From Diphasiastrum complanatum (taxonomy: Eukaryota; Streptophyta; Lycopodiopsida; Lycopodiales; Lycopodiaceae), in NCBI GenBank assembly GCA_029204225.1, contig CM055097.1, positions 60,008,073 to 60,072,072 of the forward strand: a stretch of 64,000 nt of DNA, written 5' to 3'. Within the stretch, counting starts at the first letter, position 1. Every line of letters starts with the position of its first letter. Shown one piece after another: positions 36,184 through 46,204 of the stretch. Both the position numbers and the translations under genes were made by a program. Below the pieces are notes generated by a model. That model saw only the letters and a list, made by a program, of their open reading frames with translations, did no database searches and had not been told where the DNA came from.

Positions 36184-36709
36184 GCTAAAGTAGTGGAAGA
36201 ATTCCAGAAGCAATCAACACAAATGAATATGATGGTAATTCCTTCTAAAATTATCCATTGGTTGTGGGCAAAGGTAGCATGTAGAACAACAAACCACATT
36301 ACTTGTGTAGTTTTTCCAATCGAGAGAGAGAGAGGAAGAGGGGGAGGATAATCTTTTATGTTGTCATCTGGAAGCAGCTTCTAGAGCAGTCTGGTTATTC
36401 TAAAAGTCAAAATCATTGTGACGATGAAGTGTTTCTTGACAAATATACCTCTGTTAATATATCATGCTCTGATTAACTTTCTTGTAGATGTTTTTGGAGC
36501 TTCCTTGATGAATGTTTTTGCTGACAATTAGGGGAAATTTATTATGTTGCTGCACACATATGATATCAGATTCCATTGGTGATGCTTTGGACAATGACAA
36601 TGTTGAAGATGAGATAGAGCAACTTACAAGTCAAGTAAGGAATACTATTGCTAATATTCAAGATAATGAAGTCGACTTGTGCAAGATCAATAAAGCCCTT
36701 CAATTATAA
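36184..36709 (+). pseudogene. Two exons of a VPS2/CHMP2-type ESCRT-III gene
   Basis: Exon A (36184-36234) encodes VVEEFQKQSTQMNMM and ends at a GTAATT donor. Exon B (about 36554-36709) encodes THMISDSIGDALDNDNVEDE, then IEQLTSQV. Joined, they follow the C-terminal half of VPS2/CHMP2 proteins, where a (E)F-x-(K/R)QS-x-QM-x-M helix leads to (E)MM-SDAIDDAL, an acidic stretch and a Q-V tail. VPS2 is an ESCRT-III subunit that helps cut membrane necks during endosomal sorting. No AG acceptor is found just before exon B, the tail after LTSQV is unlike the family, and the N-terminal core helices are missing. Hence it is a fragment, probably carried in with mobile DNA. Family call is from memory of the motif order. 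Confidence 0.65.
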
Positions 36710-37790
36710 AAAAATATCACTTATGGACTAGGCTGAGTAAGCAAGGAGTTATTTTTTTTTATGAAATCAAAAGTGGACTCAGTTTATTCAAAAGTTAAAG
36801 ATCCAAAACAATTATAGTCCAAGACTATCCACAAATAGCTTGTAGACCTATCATAAATGCTTCTTGGTACAAAACTCATCCTACCAAAATCTCTTAGGAG
36901 ATCCATCAAGATAAAAATGACTTCAACTCAGTCATGAGTACCCTAGATACTCTCCTGAGATAAGTGCTCTATCCCTAGCATCATATACCAGAAAATAGCA
37001 ACCATTTAATCTTGATAGACTTAACTGCTCCTAATTAATCGGAGATTTTAGGCTGAAAAATAGTACACAAGCATTCCTTGACTACAATCTGAAAAGGTAA
37101 GCAAATTCCTCATAAGTAAACAATTACTTAATGAAAATGCCTGTGAGATCCAAACAATCTCAAGCTTGTACACAAATTTAGAGTTCAAATAACAAATCTA
37201 AATTTTAACTCCACCAATTGATCAAGAATTACTCATCATCTTAAGAATCATCATATTTCCCATATAATCATCTAATGACCTTTAAGTATCAATTTATGAT
37301 CCGTCAATCATAAACATTTAAAACCTTATGATTCGTCAATCATAATCTATCGGATTCTAAACCCATACTTAATCATTTAGAGATACTGGAGTATATGCAC
37401 AACATACCACTCAGGAAATATAAAAAACATTCTGAAATCTTTTCCACAAGGAAAATTACTGGATTTCAAGAATATTCTTCCATCTCAATTCTTAACCAGA
37501 TTATGAGTTCCAAATTTTACAATCAACCTGGTGATTAAAGACCATTATAACATTTGTCTTTAACAAATAATAAACTTTATACAATCACCTAGAACCACTT
37601 CTGCTAAATTCCAACTGAATCAGTGGTTATCCTTGACATTAGTTAGACTCTGTCATCTAATATATGTATATGAGCTCACTGGGATATAGCCAATAACTTA
37701 GGATGATTCATGGGAAGAGTTAAAAGCATACAAATTGGATTTTACCTAGTTACTCATTCTGAGGACTGAACTAGTTTAAGGGGGGAAGAA
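36710..37790. other. AT-rich DNA upstream of a gypsy LTR, no gene seen
   Basis: No convincing frame. It ends in a purine-rich tract (AAGGGGGGAAGAA, 37778-37790) directly before an LTR start, so at least its right part is probably the 3' non-coding region of a gypsy element. AATCATAAxCTxTC-type words recur near 37300-37350. Confidence 0.4.
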
Positions 37791-38070
37791 TGTTACGTCC
37801 ATGTCCAGTATAAAGGAATCGAAATAATTCCTGACGTGGATAGCCGGTCACTCCAGATGTATATAGTTATTGGTTATGCCTCGTCATTCCGGGCTCGGCC
37901 TGTAATGTAATGAATAATCATATGAGGGCCCAGACCTATAATTGGACATAGGAGCACATGCATAGTGAATGACTGCTTTAATGCAAGAATAGGAGGTCAA
38001 TAGCTCAATATAGGTTGCATGGGGATCCTAGGGAGAATATTACATCTGTAAACCCTCAAAAACACATTTT
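37791..38070 (+). repeat. Gypsy 3' LTR (partial)
   Basis: Starts TGTTACGTCCATGTCC right after a polypurine tract and shares layout with 34359 (CACTCCAG, GGTTATGCC, GAGGCCCAGA-type words). The right end is unclear, because sequence changes character near 38070, where the satellite array begins. Confidence 0.5.
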
Positions 38071-38089
38071 CAAAAAAAAAAAACCCAAA

Positions 38090-40685
38090 ATTTTTTTTCT
38101 CGTTTCGAACTTGAACCAGACGTATCATACGCGTTTCGGGTGCGTTTCAAAACGACGTACGAAACGCGCCCATGAAACATTGTTTCCGTAAAATGGTCCA
38201 TTCTCTCCAAACAACATCTGTTTCTTGTCGAGTCTGTTCCGGCCAGTCGACAACGTTGAGTGGAACCCATGGGAACAGACAGCACGTCGAACGGGCATAC
38301 AGGCAGCCCGTAACCTCCGTCGAAGTTCGGCCCCGAAACGGGCTTCTGGGACAAGTGGCCCGTCGGGTTCCAGAACTGGTCGGATTTCCAGATGGGGGGA
38401 GTCCCCAGGTTCGCAAACCCGATGAAGCCATTCTTTCCCAATTTCGACATCATTTGGTCAAAACAATCATGAGTCCAAGGAAAAATGCTTTTGGGGCAAT
38501 GGAACTAACCTAGTTTGGCAATTTTTCGTAAAAAGGTTCATTTTCTCCAAACGGTGTCGGTTTCTCGCATCGTCTGTTCTACCAGTCGACAACGTCGAGG
38601 GGAACCTGTGGGGATAGACAGGATGTTGAACAGGCATACAGCCCGTAACCTCCGTTTGAACTTTGGCCCCAGAATGGGCTTCGGGGTCAAGTAGCCCGTC
38701 GGGTTCCGGAACTAGTCGGAATCGTCCGGATTTCCAGATGGGGGCTGGTCCCAAGTTTGAAACCTAATGCGGACCTAACAAAGCTATTTTTGCCCGATTC
38801 CGACATCGTTCGGTCTAAATAATCATTTGTCCCATGGAATACGCTTTTATGAAAATGACCTAGTTTGGCAATTTTCCGTGAAACGATCCATTTTCTTCGA
38901 ACGACATCGGTTTCTCGCGCCGTCTATTCTGGCCAGTCGGCAACGTCAAGGAAAACTTGTGGGAATAGACAACACATTGAACGGACATACAGTCGGCCCG
39001 TAACTTCCATTCGAAGTTCGGCCCCAGGCTTTGAGGACAAGTTGCCCGTAGGGTTATTGAATTGGTAGAAATCATCCGGATTTCTAGACGGGGTGGGTCC
39101 CCAGGTTTGCAAACCCAGTACGGACCTGATGGATCCATTCGTGCCCAATTTCGACATCGTCCGGTCATAACAATCATTTGTCCCAAGGAAAACACTTTTG
39201 GGGCAATGGAACTGACCTAGTTTGGCAATTTTCCATGAAATAGTCCATTTTCTCCGAACGGCGTCGGTTTCTCGCGCCGTCTATTCTGGCCAGTCGGCAA
39301 CATCGAGGAAAACTTGTGGGAACAGCAGCACGTCAAACAAACATACAGTCAGCCCGTAACTTCCATTCGAAGTTTGGCCCCGGAACGGGCTTCAAGGACA
39401 AGTTGCCCTTAGGGTTACTGAACTGGTAGGAATCGTTTGGATTTTCAGACGAGGTATGTCCCCAGGTTCGCAAACCTAATACGGATCCGATGGCGCCATT
39501 CGTGCCCAATTTCGACATCGTCTGGTCATAACAATCATTTGTCTCAAGTAAAACATGTTTGGGGCAATGGAACTAACCTAGATTGGCAATTTTTCGTGAA
39601 ACAGTCCATTTTCTCCGAACGACATCGGTTTCTCGTGTTGTCTATTCTGGCCAGTTGGCAACGTCAAGTGGAACCTGTGGGAAGAAACAACACATTGAAC
39701 GGGCATACAGGCAGCCCGTAACCTCCGTTTGAAGTTTGGCCATGGAATGGGCTTCAGGGACAAGTGGCCCGTCTGGTTCCTGAACTGGTCGGAATTGCCC
39801 AAATTTCAAGATGGGGGGTGGCCATAGGTTCACAAACCCGATACGGACCCGATGGAGCCATTCATTTCCAATTCCGACATTGTCCGCTCAAAACAATCAT
39901 TCGTCCCAAGTAAAACGCTTTTGGGGCAATGGAACTGACATAGTTTGGGAGTTTTCCGTTAAATGGTCCATTTTCTCCGAACGACGTCTGTTTTTCATCC
40001 CGTCTGTTCCATCCAGTCGATTGGAACCTGTGAAAACAAGCAGCACGTCGAACGGGCATACAAGCAACCCGTAACCTCTATTCGAAGTTTGGCCCGAAAT
40101 GGGTTTTGGGGACAAGTGGCCCGTCAGGTTCTTGAACTGGTCGGAATCGCCTAGATTTCCAGACGGGGGGTGTCCCCAGGTTCACAAACCCAATACAGAC
40201 TTGATGGAGTCATTCATGCCCAATGGTCGAAATCGCAAGGATTTCCAGAAGGTGGTGGCCCCAAGTTTGCAAACTCGATAGGGACCCGATGGAGCCATTC
40301 GTGCCCAGTTCCGATATCGTTCGGTCAAAATAATCTTTCGTCCCAAGGAAAACGCTTTTGGTGCAATGAAAATGACCTACTTTGGCAATTTTACGTGAAA
40401 AAGTCTTTAAACGATGTCAAATTTTTTCGCCGTCTGTTCCGGCCAGTCGACAACGTCGAGGGGACCTGTGGGAATGGACAGCACGTTGAACGGGGCATAT
40501 AGGCAGCCCGTAATCTCCGTTTAAATTTTGGCCCCGAAAAACGACTTCGGGGACAAGTTGTTTGCCAACCCATTTGTGCCCAATTCCGACATCGTTCAGT
40601 CAAAATAATCAATCGTCCTAGGGAAAACGCTTTTGAGGCAATGGAAATGACCTAGGTTGAAAACTATTCCATTTTCTATGCCCAT
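38090..40685 (+). repeat. Satellite-like tandem array, ~360-bp unit, about seven copies
   Basis: The word TAGTTTGGCAATTTTCCGTG and variants recurs at 38511, 38861, 39218, 39579, 39941, 40378 and 40653, giving spacings of 350, 357, 361, 362, 437 and 275. A partial copy precedes 38511. Within each unit the order is CCATTTTCTCCGAACG, TCGGTTTCTCG, CCAGTCG(G/A)CAACGTC, CATACAGxCAGCCCGTAACC, GGATTTCCAGA, CCGATGGAGCCATTCGTGCC and CAATCATTxGTCCCAAGGAA. The 437 spacing contains an internal ~76-bp duplication and the 275 spacing a deletion. The array is GC-richer than its surroundings. No frame persists across copies. Confidence 0.93.
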
Positions 40686-40699
40686 GCCCTAATAGCGTC

Positions 40700-41270
40700 T
40701 TTTTTCAGCATGAAGGTTTTCTGGCAAACAAAGTCGGAATTGAGCAGCAAAGAGTCCCTTGTGTTCGTATTGGTCACACGGATCTGGGGTCTTCTTTCTC
40801 CGATGTTCCGGCATGTACCAGCTGATTTCGACAAATTTTTGGTCCAACAAAACTAGTTTTCCTAAAGCCCTTCTTGGGTCTAGACTTAGTGCGACCATTT
40901 CTCTATTATTGATTTGTTCAAGGTCTAGGTTGTTCCTATGGGTTTGCGTCGACGTTGCCCATTGGCCGAAACAAACGGCTGGGTAAATCGAAACTGTTCG
41001 ATGATAGTGCACCACTATTCGGGACGGTGAAAAAGCAGTCTCTTTCATAATGCCGTAATAGCTTATTTTTTGGCACGAAGCTTGTTTCCGGACAAACAAA
41101 GTCATTATTAATGAGCAGTGGAGGATAACTTGTGTTCGTATCAAATGCACAAACCTGTGGCCAAGATCCATTTGATGTTTTGGCATGTTTCAGCTGATTT
41201 CCCCCCATCAGGTATAGACTTTGCATAACCGTTTCTCTGTTCAGTGAGGTTGTATGATTTGAAGTGGTGT
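40700..41270. repeat. Second tandem pair, ~367-bp period
   Basis: CAAACAAAGTC, GAGCAG, CTTGTGTTCGTAT, TTxxGGCATGTxxCAGCTGATTTC and CGACCATTTCTCT-type blocks occur in the same order from about 40727 and 41094. The two units are diverged (roughly 70% by eye). They directly follow the 360-bp satellite and have nearly the same period but no obvious sequence match to it. Confidence 0.65.
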
Positions 41271-41309
41271 ATTTCAAACGTCACTAAGTTTTACTTTAAA
41301 AATCACAAG

Positions 41310-41505
41310 ACATTTGTTGAAATTTGTACTCAACAGAAAACACACTGTGTTTTTATATCCTAGGTAAATACTTAAAGTTTCTTGTTTTTGCAGCGAGAGG
41401 GGAGGGGGGTGAATGAGTGTTCAATGAGGTGGTATGAGACGTTTGCTGAAATTTTTACTCACTACAAAACACAATGTGTTTTTATATTCTACTTAAATAG
41501 TCATT
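41310..41505. repeat. Tandem duplication, ~128-bp period
   Basis: ACATTTGTTGAAATTTGTACTC then AACACACTGTGTTTTTATAT near 41310 has a counterpart at about 41438 (ACGTTTGCTGAAATTTTTACTC then AACACAATGTGTTTTTATAT). Between them lies a G-rich run (41396-41410). Confidence 0.7.
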
Positions 41506-43178
41506 TTTTTTTTGGTGTAATTCTATATAGCTATTTGGAGACATGACTTCTCATAGTAATTATTTGGCTGATACGTAGGTTGTAGGGACTCCTTGTCACA
41601 GACTTTAAACCTAGCAAGCAAGCTCATACTGGAAAGGTTTGAACTTTTTCTTTAATGCACATTTGCAGTACTTTAGTATAATCTTATAGTCAAATTTAGC
41701 CATTTTTTGAGATCCTATGATATCCACATGGATATAAAAAAGAATCCAATTTGGGTTTTCATTACATTGAAACCAGAACAAGTCAATTCATGTTAGCAAA
41801 GCCACACACTCAAACAATGATATTTTGCCTACGACAATAATTCGTGTATTATCGGCTAGACAAGCCATTCAATCGTAACTTTGGTAATTTCTATTTTTTA
41901 ATGGCTAGTCTTGCCACTTGCTATAGATAATGGTAGTCATAATAACCGTAGTTCAATACTCCACTTACAAGAACGTCAAGAACCAAAAATATTATATGTT
42001 GTTGACTTTACATTCTTTTATTAAGGTGTGTCTTACTGGATCTTATTGCATTATCTTAATTTGATTCATATATTATTGCTTGTTCAGTATAGGGAATGGA
42101 CCGTAACAATCATTTGAGTCCTTCCTAAAATCCTTTCTATTTTTTAAAATTCAAAGGCTAGGTCGACTTTTCAAAAATAGTGAGTCTCATATTTATGCCC
42201 ATGTCCAATTTTTCAAAATAGCAACAAATACATGATGTGACTATCCAAAACTAGTCAATTAAGCTTACAATATTGTAAGGTGTTTATGAGACTTCTTATA
42301 AAAGAAACTAACGTTACAAATTGTAAGGTATCTATTACTCTCATGTATTTTTAAATAACAATGTAAAGCGTATAATTATGCCATTTAGTACTTACTCCAA
42401 ATACAAAGAGAACAAACTTGTATGTTGTTATGAATGTGAAGTGAATCAAAGGAAGTTTCATATTTAGCGTGATTTTTAGTCCTGACATAGTCTGCAACTA
42501 TGTGATACCTACATGTTTAGGTTTGATAGTGCAAGTGTTGACATAATAAGGGCCTTGTGATGACTATTTCTCATGATAATCTGCTAAATAATAGTTGTGT
42601 GAAAAGGACTATTTGAAAAAATAATTATAATATATAAGAAAGGATATAAAGAAAGATTAATTATTATTTTACGATTACTTCAAGATTTTATTTTTGCATG
42701 AGATTTAATGAATTGAGTTCGTCAACAATACCAATGTTATAGAATAGGATGGAAATGAAAACTTAATCATAGCTATGTCTAGATTATGAACTAAGTTCGA
42801 CAAGATTGTTCTCTTGATAGAAGTGTATTGTTTATGTAATATATTGAAAATTATCAATTGCTTTTAATGAAAGTGCCCACATCTAACATTATAGCTATGT
42901 TGTCTTTATTTTTCACAAAGTGAGTTCAAAAAAATTCCAACAACCAATTACACTCAACTTTTACGATTATCTATAGTAAATTGCTATTTATTTGTGGTAA
43001 CGATGGCAAATGAGTTTGCTCATTGCATCTGCTTTGATGGTATCATGCTGTCGTGGACAAAAAGGATCTCCCTTCAATAGATCACACAGGGTGATCAGTC
43101 TTACTCTTAAGCAGTAGGCAGATGCTTCAATTCAATTTTTGACCTTCAAGCCCAAGTCAAACCACGTAAATTACCGCT
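41506..43178. other. AT-rich intergenic DNA, nothing recognised
   Basis: Low GC, no frame above about 60 codons on either strand, no repeat detected by eye. Confidence 0.45.
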
Positions 43179-43781
43179 CTACCCATTTTTCAAGAAGATC
43201 AAATCAACCTTCTGAAGGCTGCAACATGACAGTGCAAGGTGGAGATTTAGCATCATGGTTGATCTGAAAAATGCACCTTCTTTTTCGAGAAAGGTACTCT
43301 TTTTTGAACCCAGTATAGTGGGATTAAGATGAACTGTGTTGGCAGAGTAAACGAATGCCCTGCCAGCGATGGCCCATAGACCACAGGTGGGATCATACAC
43401 CGCAACCACAAGTTTTGAAAACCCATTGCCAACATAGTAGTGAAAACCCATTGCACTTGAAGCAAAAAAAATTTTCTCACCAAATGCCTCCTCGGCGCCG
43501 AGGAGGATTGCATGGCCCTCACTAACTAAAACAATGAAAGCACTCAAAGTCTGATTAGGTAACAAATGGTCAAATGGGTGTGCAGTGGGCGCAGATTTGA
43601 AAACACGTAGTGTTGAAAATGCGTAGCAGATGGCTGAGTGAGGTCCACCAAATGCGATCTGATCCATCTGTGATTTTGATGGCCAAGTGTGATCCTCTTG
43701 GTTTGAAAATGCACAGTAGATGGTCAAGTCTGATACTCTTGAAAACGCACGCGCAGTAGATGGCCGAGTCCGATCCACCAT
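43179..43781 (-). CDS. Hypothetical 200-codon frame, function unknown
   Basis: An open minus-strand frame that starts MVDRTRPSTARAFSR. It partly overlaps short repeats in the DNA (three variants of CAGTAGATGGCCGAGTCxGATCC near 43625-43780), so the N-terminal half reflects those repeats. The middle includes the 20-bp palindrome at 43487-43506. No signal peptide, domain or homologue recognised. The second half (GFSKLVVAVYDPTCGLWAIA) looks protein-like. It might be chance open DNA, so confidence is low. Confidence 0.25.
   Translation of the reverse strand: MVDRTRPSTARAFSRVSDLTIYCAFSNQEDHTWPSKSQMDQIAFGGPHSAICYAFSTLRVFKSAPTAHPFDHLLPNQTLSAFIVLVSEGHAILLGAEEAFGEKIFFASSAMGFHYYVGNGFSKLVVAVYDPTCGLWAIAGRAFVYSANTVHLNPTILGSKKSTFLEKEGAFFRSTMMLNLHLALSCCSLQKVDLIFLKNG
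43487..43506. repeat. Perfect 20-bp palindrome, copy 1
   Basis: CCTCCTCGGCGCCGAGGAGG is identical to its reverse complement. It is preceded by CAAATG. A near-identical copy, with one change at the centre, lies 425 bases to the right. Confidence 0.95.
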
Positions 43782-43911
43782 GGGTTTGTCTGGTCAAAGA
43801 AGACGTAGATGATAGATGCCAATGATCGCACTCCAGTCATGGCCAACCACAAAAGCCTGGCGTCCTCTCAAGGCATCCGATTGAGCACGCACCTTTAGGG
43901 ATTATCAAATG

Positions 43912-43931
43912 CCTCCTCGGCGTCGAGGAGG
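43912..43931. repeat. 20-bp palindrome, copy 2 (one central mismatch)
   Basis: CCTCCTCGGCGTCGAGGAGG, again preceded by CAAATG. Same arms as copy 1, in the same orientation. Confidence 0.95.
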
Positions 43932-44350
43932 CTTACACGGCCTGCACCGATTGAAAACAATTCAGTCAACAAAAACCTTTAAATGTAATTCAAGCACCCC
44001 TACGCATGATCTTTCGAGCTTCAAGCCTTATATCCATAGCTGACATGCTGTTTCTAACTTGCAATCTGCACAAAATCAGGATTCCTCATTTGTCTTTCTT
44101 GGCTCACACCAAGTTTATGACTATTCTTTGCAATATCAGGCTATTGGTGTTCCCTCTCCCTCCCTATCTATAGAGTATATTTTTATTTGTTAGGCATATC
44201 AATGATTTTATTTTTATGCAAGGCATTTTTTTTTATTTACTGCATAGTTATGGAACAGCAGCTGCAACTCCATCAATGACCAACTTTAACAAATAGAATC
44301 AAATAACATGTTTTTAATTTGGTAAACACAACATGGTTTTGACCAGGTAT

Positions 44351-46100
44351 CAAGCACGTTTGCAACGAACAATGGACAATGTCGAGGTGACTGACATTAC
44401 TAGCACGGATGTTGTCTCTTGCTTGAGGTAAAATTACTCATCGATAATTTCATAATGGACTAATGTTTGTCAAAATTACTGCATTTAAACAGCAAGATTT
44501 TTTATTGATGGGTTTGAAAATGTGAAATTTTAGGTTGAACGCAATGATGTTGTACTGGAAGTAGCTGCTGATGTCACTGAAGATACCATAGTGTGTGAAC
44601 CGATTAGCCATGAAAATGATATGGCTATTGCATTTGTTGTCGTTAATGAAAGCATATCTTTGGTGGGGGAGGACATATTGGCATCCCCTTCTAGCCCTGA
44701 TAAGGAAATAGCCATCCAAACACGAGAGCGATTGTCATCCGCCAAAAACAAAGGAGGGGCCAAAAGTATTGACGATGAGATAGGGGTGGTTGCCATTGTC
44801 ATTTCATTTAGATATGTCATCTGTCACTTTGAATGAGCTTCGCTTGCATTGCCCCTCGTCCTTTGATCCCCCTATGTCGTGTTTACTAAAATACAACAAT
44901 TAGAACAGTTGGTAGTGAAAGACTACGTTTGAAAAGGACATACAAAACTGAAGGTTACATAATGGAAAAAGGTGACTTCATATTGTCCTTGACAACATCT
45001 TCAAACAAATACATATTGGTAATGGATCACAAGAAAACTTTATGAGATCCAATATGGGAAAAGATGAGTAATGATTTTGATGAGCAGGTGAGTGTAGATC
45101 CTCATTGGCAAGACATGAAGATCCTCATTTTTCATGCAGTCGCCATGTGTGCATTCGTGCTAGCTTCATTCACCCTACACCTGAGGGTGAGATGCAGCTC
45201 TTGTCATCAATGAATCGAATCAACAAGTAAGTGGCTTATTTTTTTGTTTGCTAATTTACATTTTTACCTGCTAGGAAATTGTTGCATGATATTTTAATGG
45301 AATATTATTCTATTTGTGAAGGATAAATGAAGTTGGAGTTGTAAAGAGTGATCTAAAAGATCAACTTTATAGTGTGCGTTGATTGGCCGAGTGTAGTCCA
45401 ACATACTTTGCACAACGATTTACTACTTTGGAATTAAAAGAGGTCGAGAAAATAAGACTTGCAGAGGCCAAAAAATCAAACTGCACACCTTGGTAACCAT
45501 TGACATGTTTCATGTTGGGCAAAATCTTGGTTGAGGTATATACAGATTTGATGTTCAATGTTTTATTTGTTGTGATAAAGTGATACAAAATATTATTGAG
45601 ACAAGAATTTATTGTAACATATGGGTTTATTATTGCTTGGTTGTACTATTTTATTGAGTAGGCTGACATAGAAAAGGATCTGGAAGATGCTAGAGCAAGG
45701 TATGATGCAGGAAAAGAGAAGAAAACAAAAACTTTAAAAGAAGTGGAATCTATTGTGTACTCAAAATGGGCAAACAAAGTACGAAAATTGCTCGGTTTGA
45801 ACCGTTATTAGGAAGAGAGTGGTTTGAGATGGTTATGAATATTGACTCTTCAAAGTTGCGGTTCATATTTGGCTTGGAGAAGCTGCATACATTACGTTGT
45901 GCTTGTGTGGAGAATGACACCAGAAATCAATGGCTAGAAATGACTCTTGGCACGTTAAGGGGTCAATTCGGAATTCCAAACAATGACAAGGATTATAGGT
46001 GCTGGGTTGCAAAAGAGAATTGGTTCTTTTACTTATAGGATCAGGCTGATCGTACCTTGATGGAGTGCCAACGTTATGGTAAAAATACATCTTTTCAATA
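44351..46100 (+). pseudogene. Possible eroded multi-exon gene, unassigned
   Basis: Several short protein-like stretches are bounded by plausible splice sites: QARLQRTMDNVEVTDITSTD (44351-44427, then GTAAAA), VERNDVVLEVAADVTEDTIV and onward to 44836 (preceded by TTTTAG at 44531), EGYIMEKGDFILSLTTSSNK (near 44950), RASFIHPTPEGEMQLLSS (near 45155), and EKDLEDARARYDAGKEKK (near 45670). A last frame runs at 45766-46038 with FIFGLEKLHTLRCACVENDT. The acidic and charged composition is unlike the retrotransposons around it. Stops and frame changes interrupt it. No family recognised; these might be one decayed gene or unrelated pieces. Confidence 0.35.
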
Positions 46101-46204
46101 ATAAGTGTTTCATTCACTGCATTTTCCATGTTTTTTCAAATACTGATTTTGAATTGTTTGTATGTATGCAACAACCACAAAATCCATGAAAATACTATCC
46201 CATC

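Noticed and set aside
38070-40612. Numerous frames of 60-127 codons on both strands
   Set aside because: They repeat with the 360-bp satellite unit, change frame from copy to copy and show no domain.
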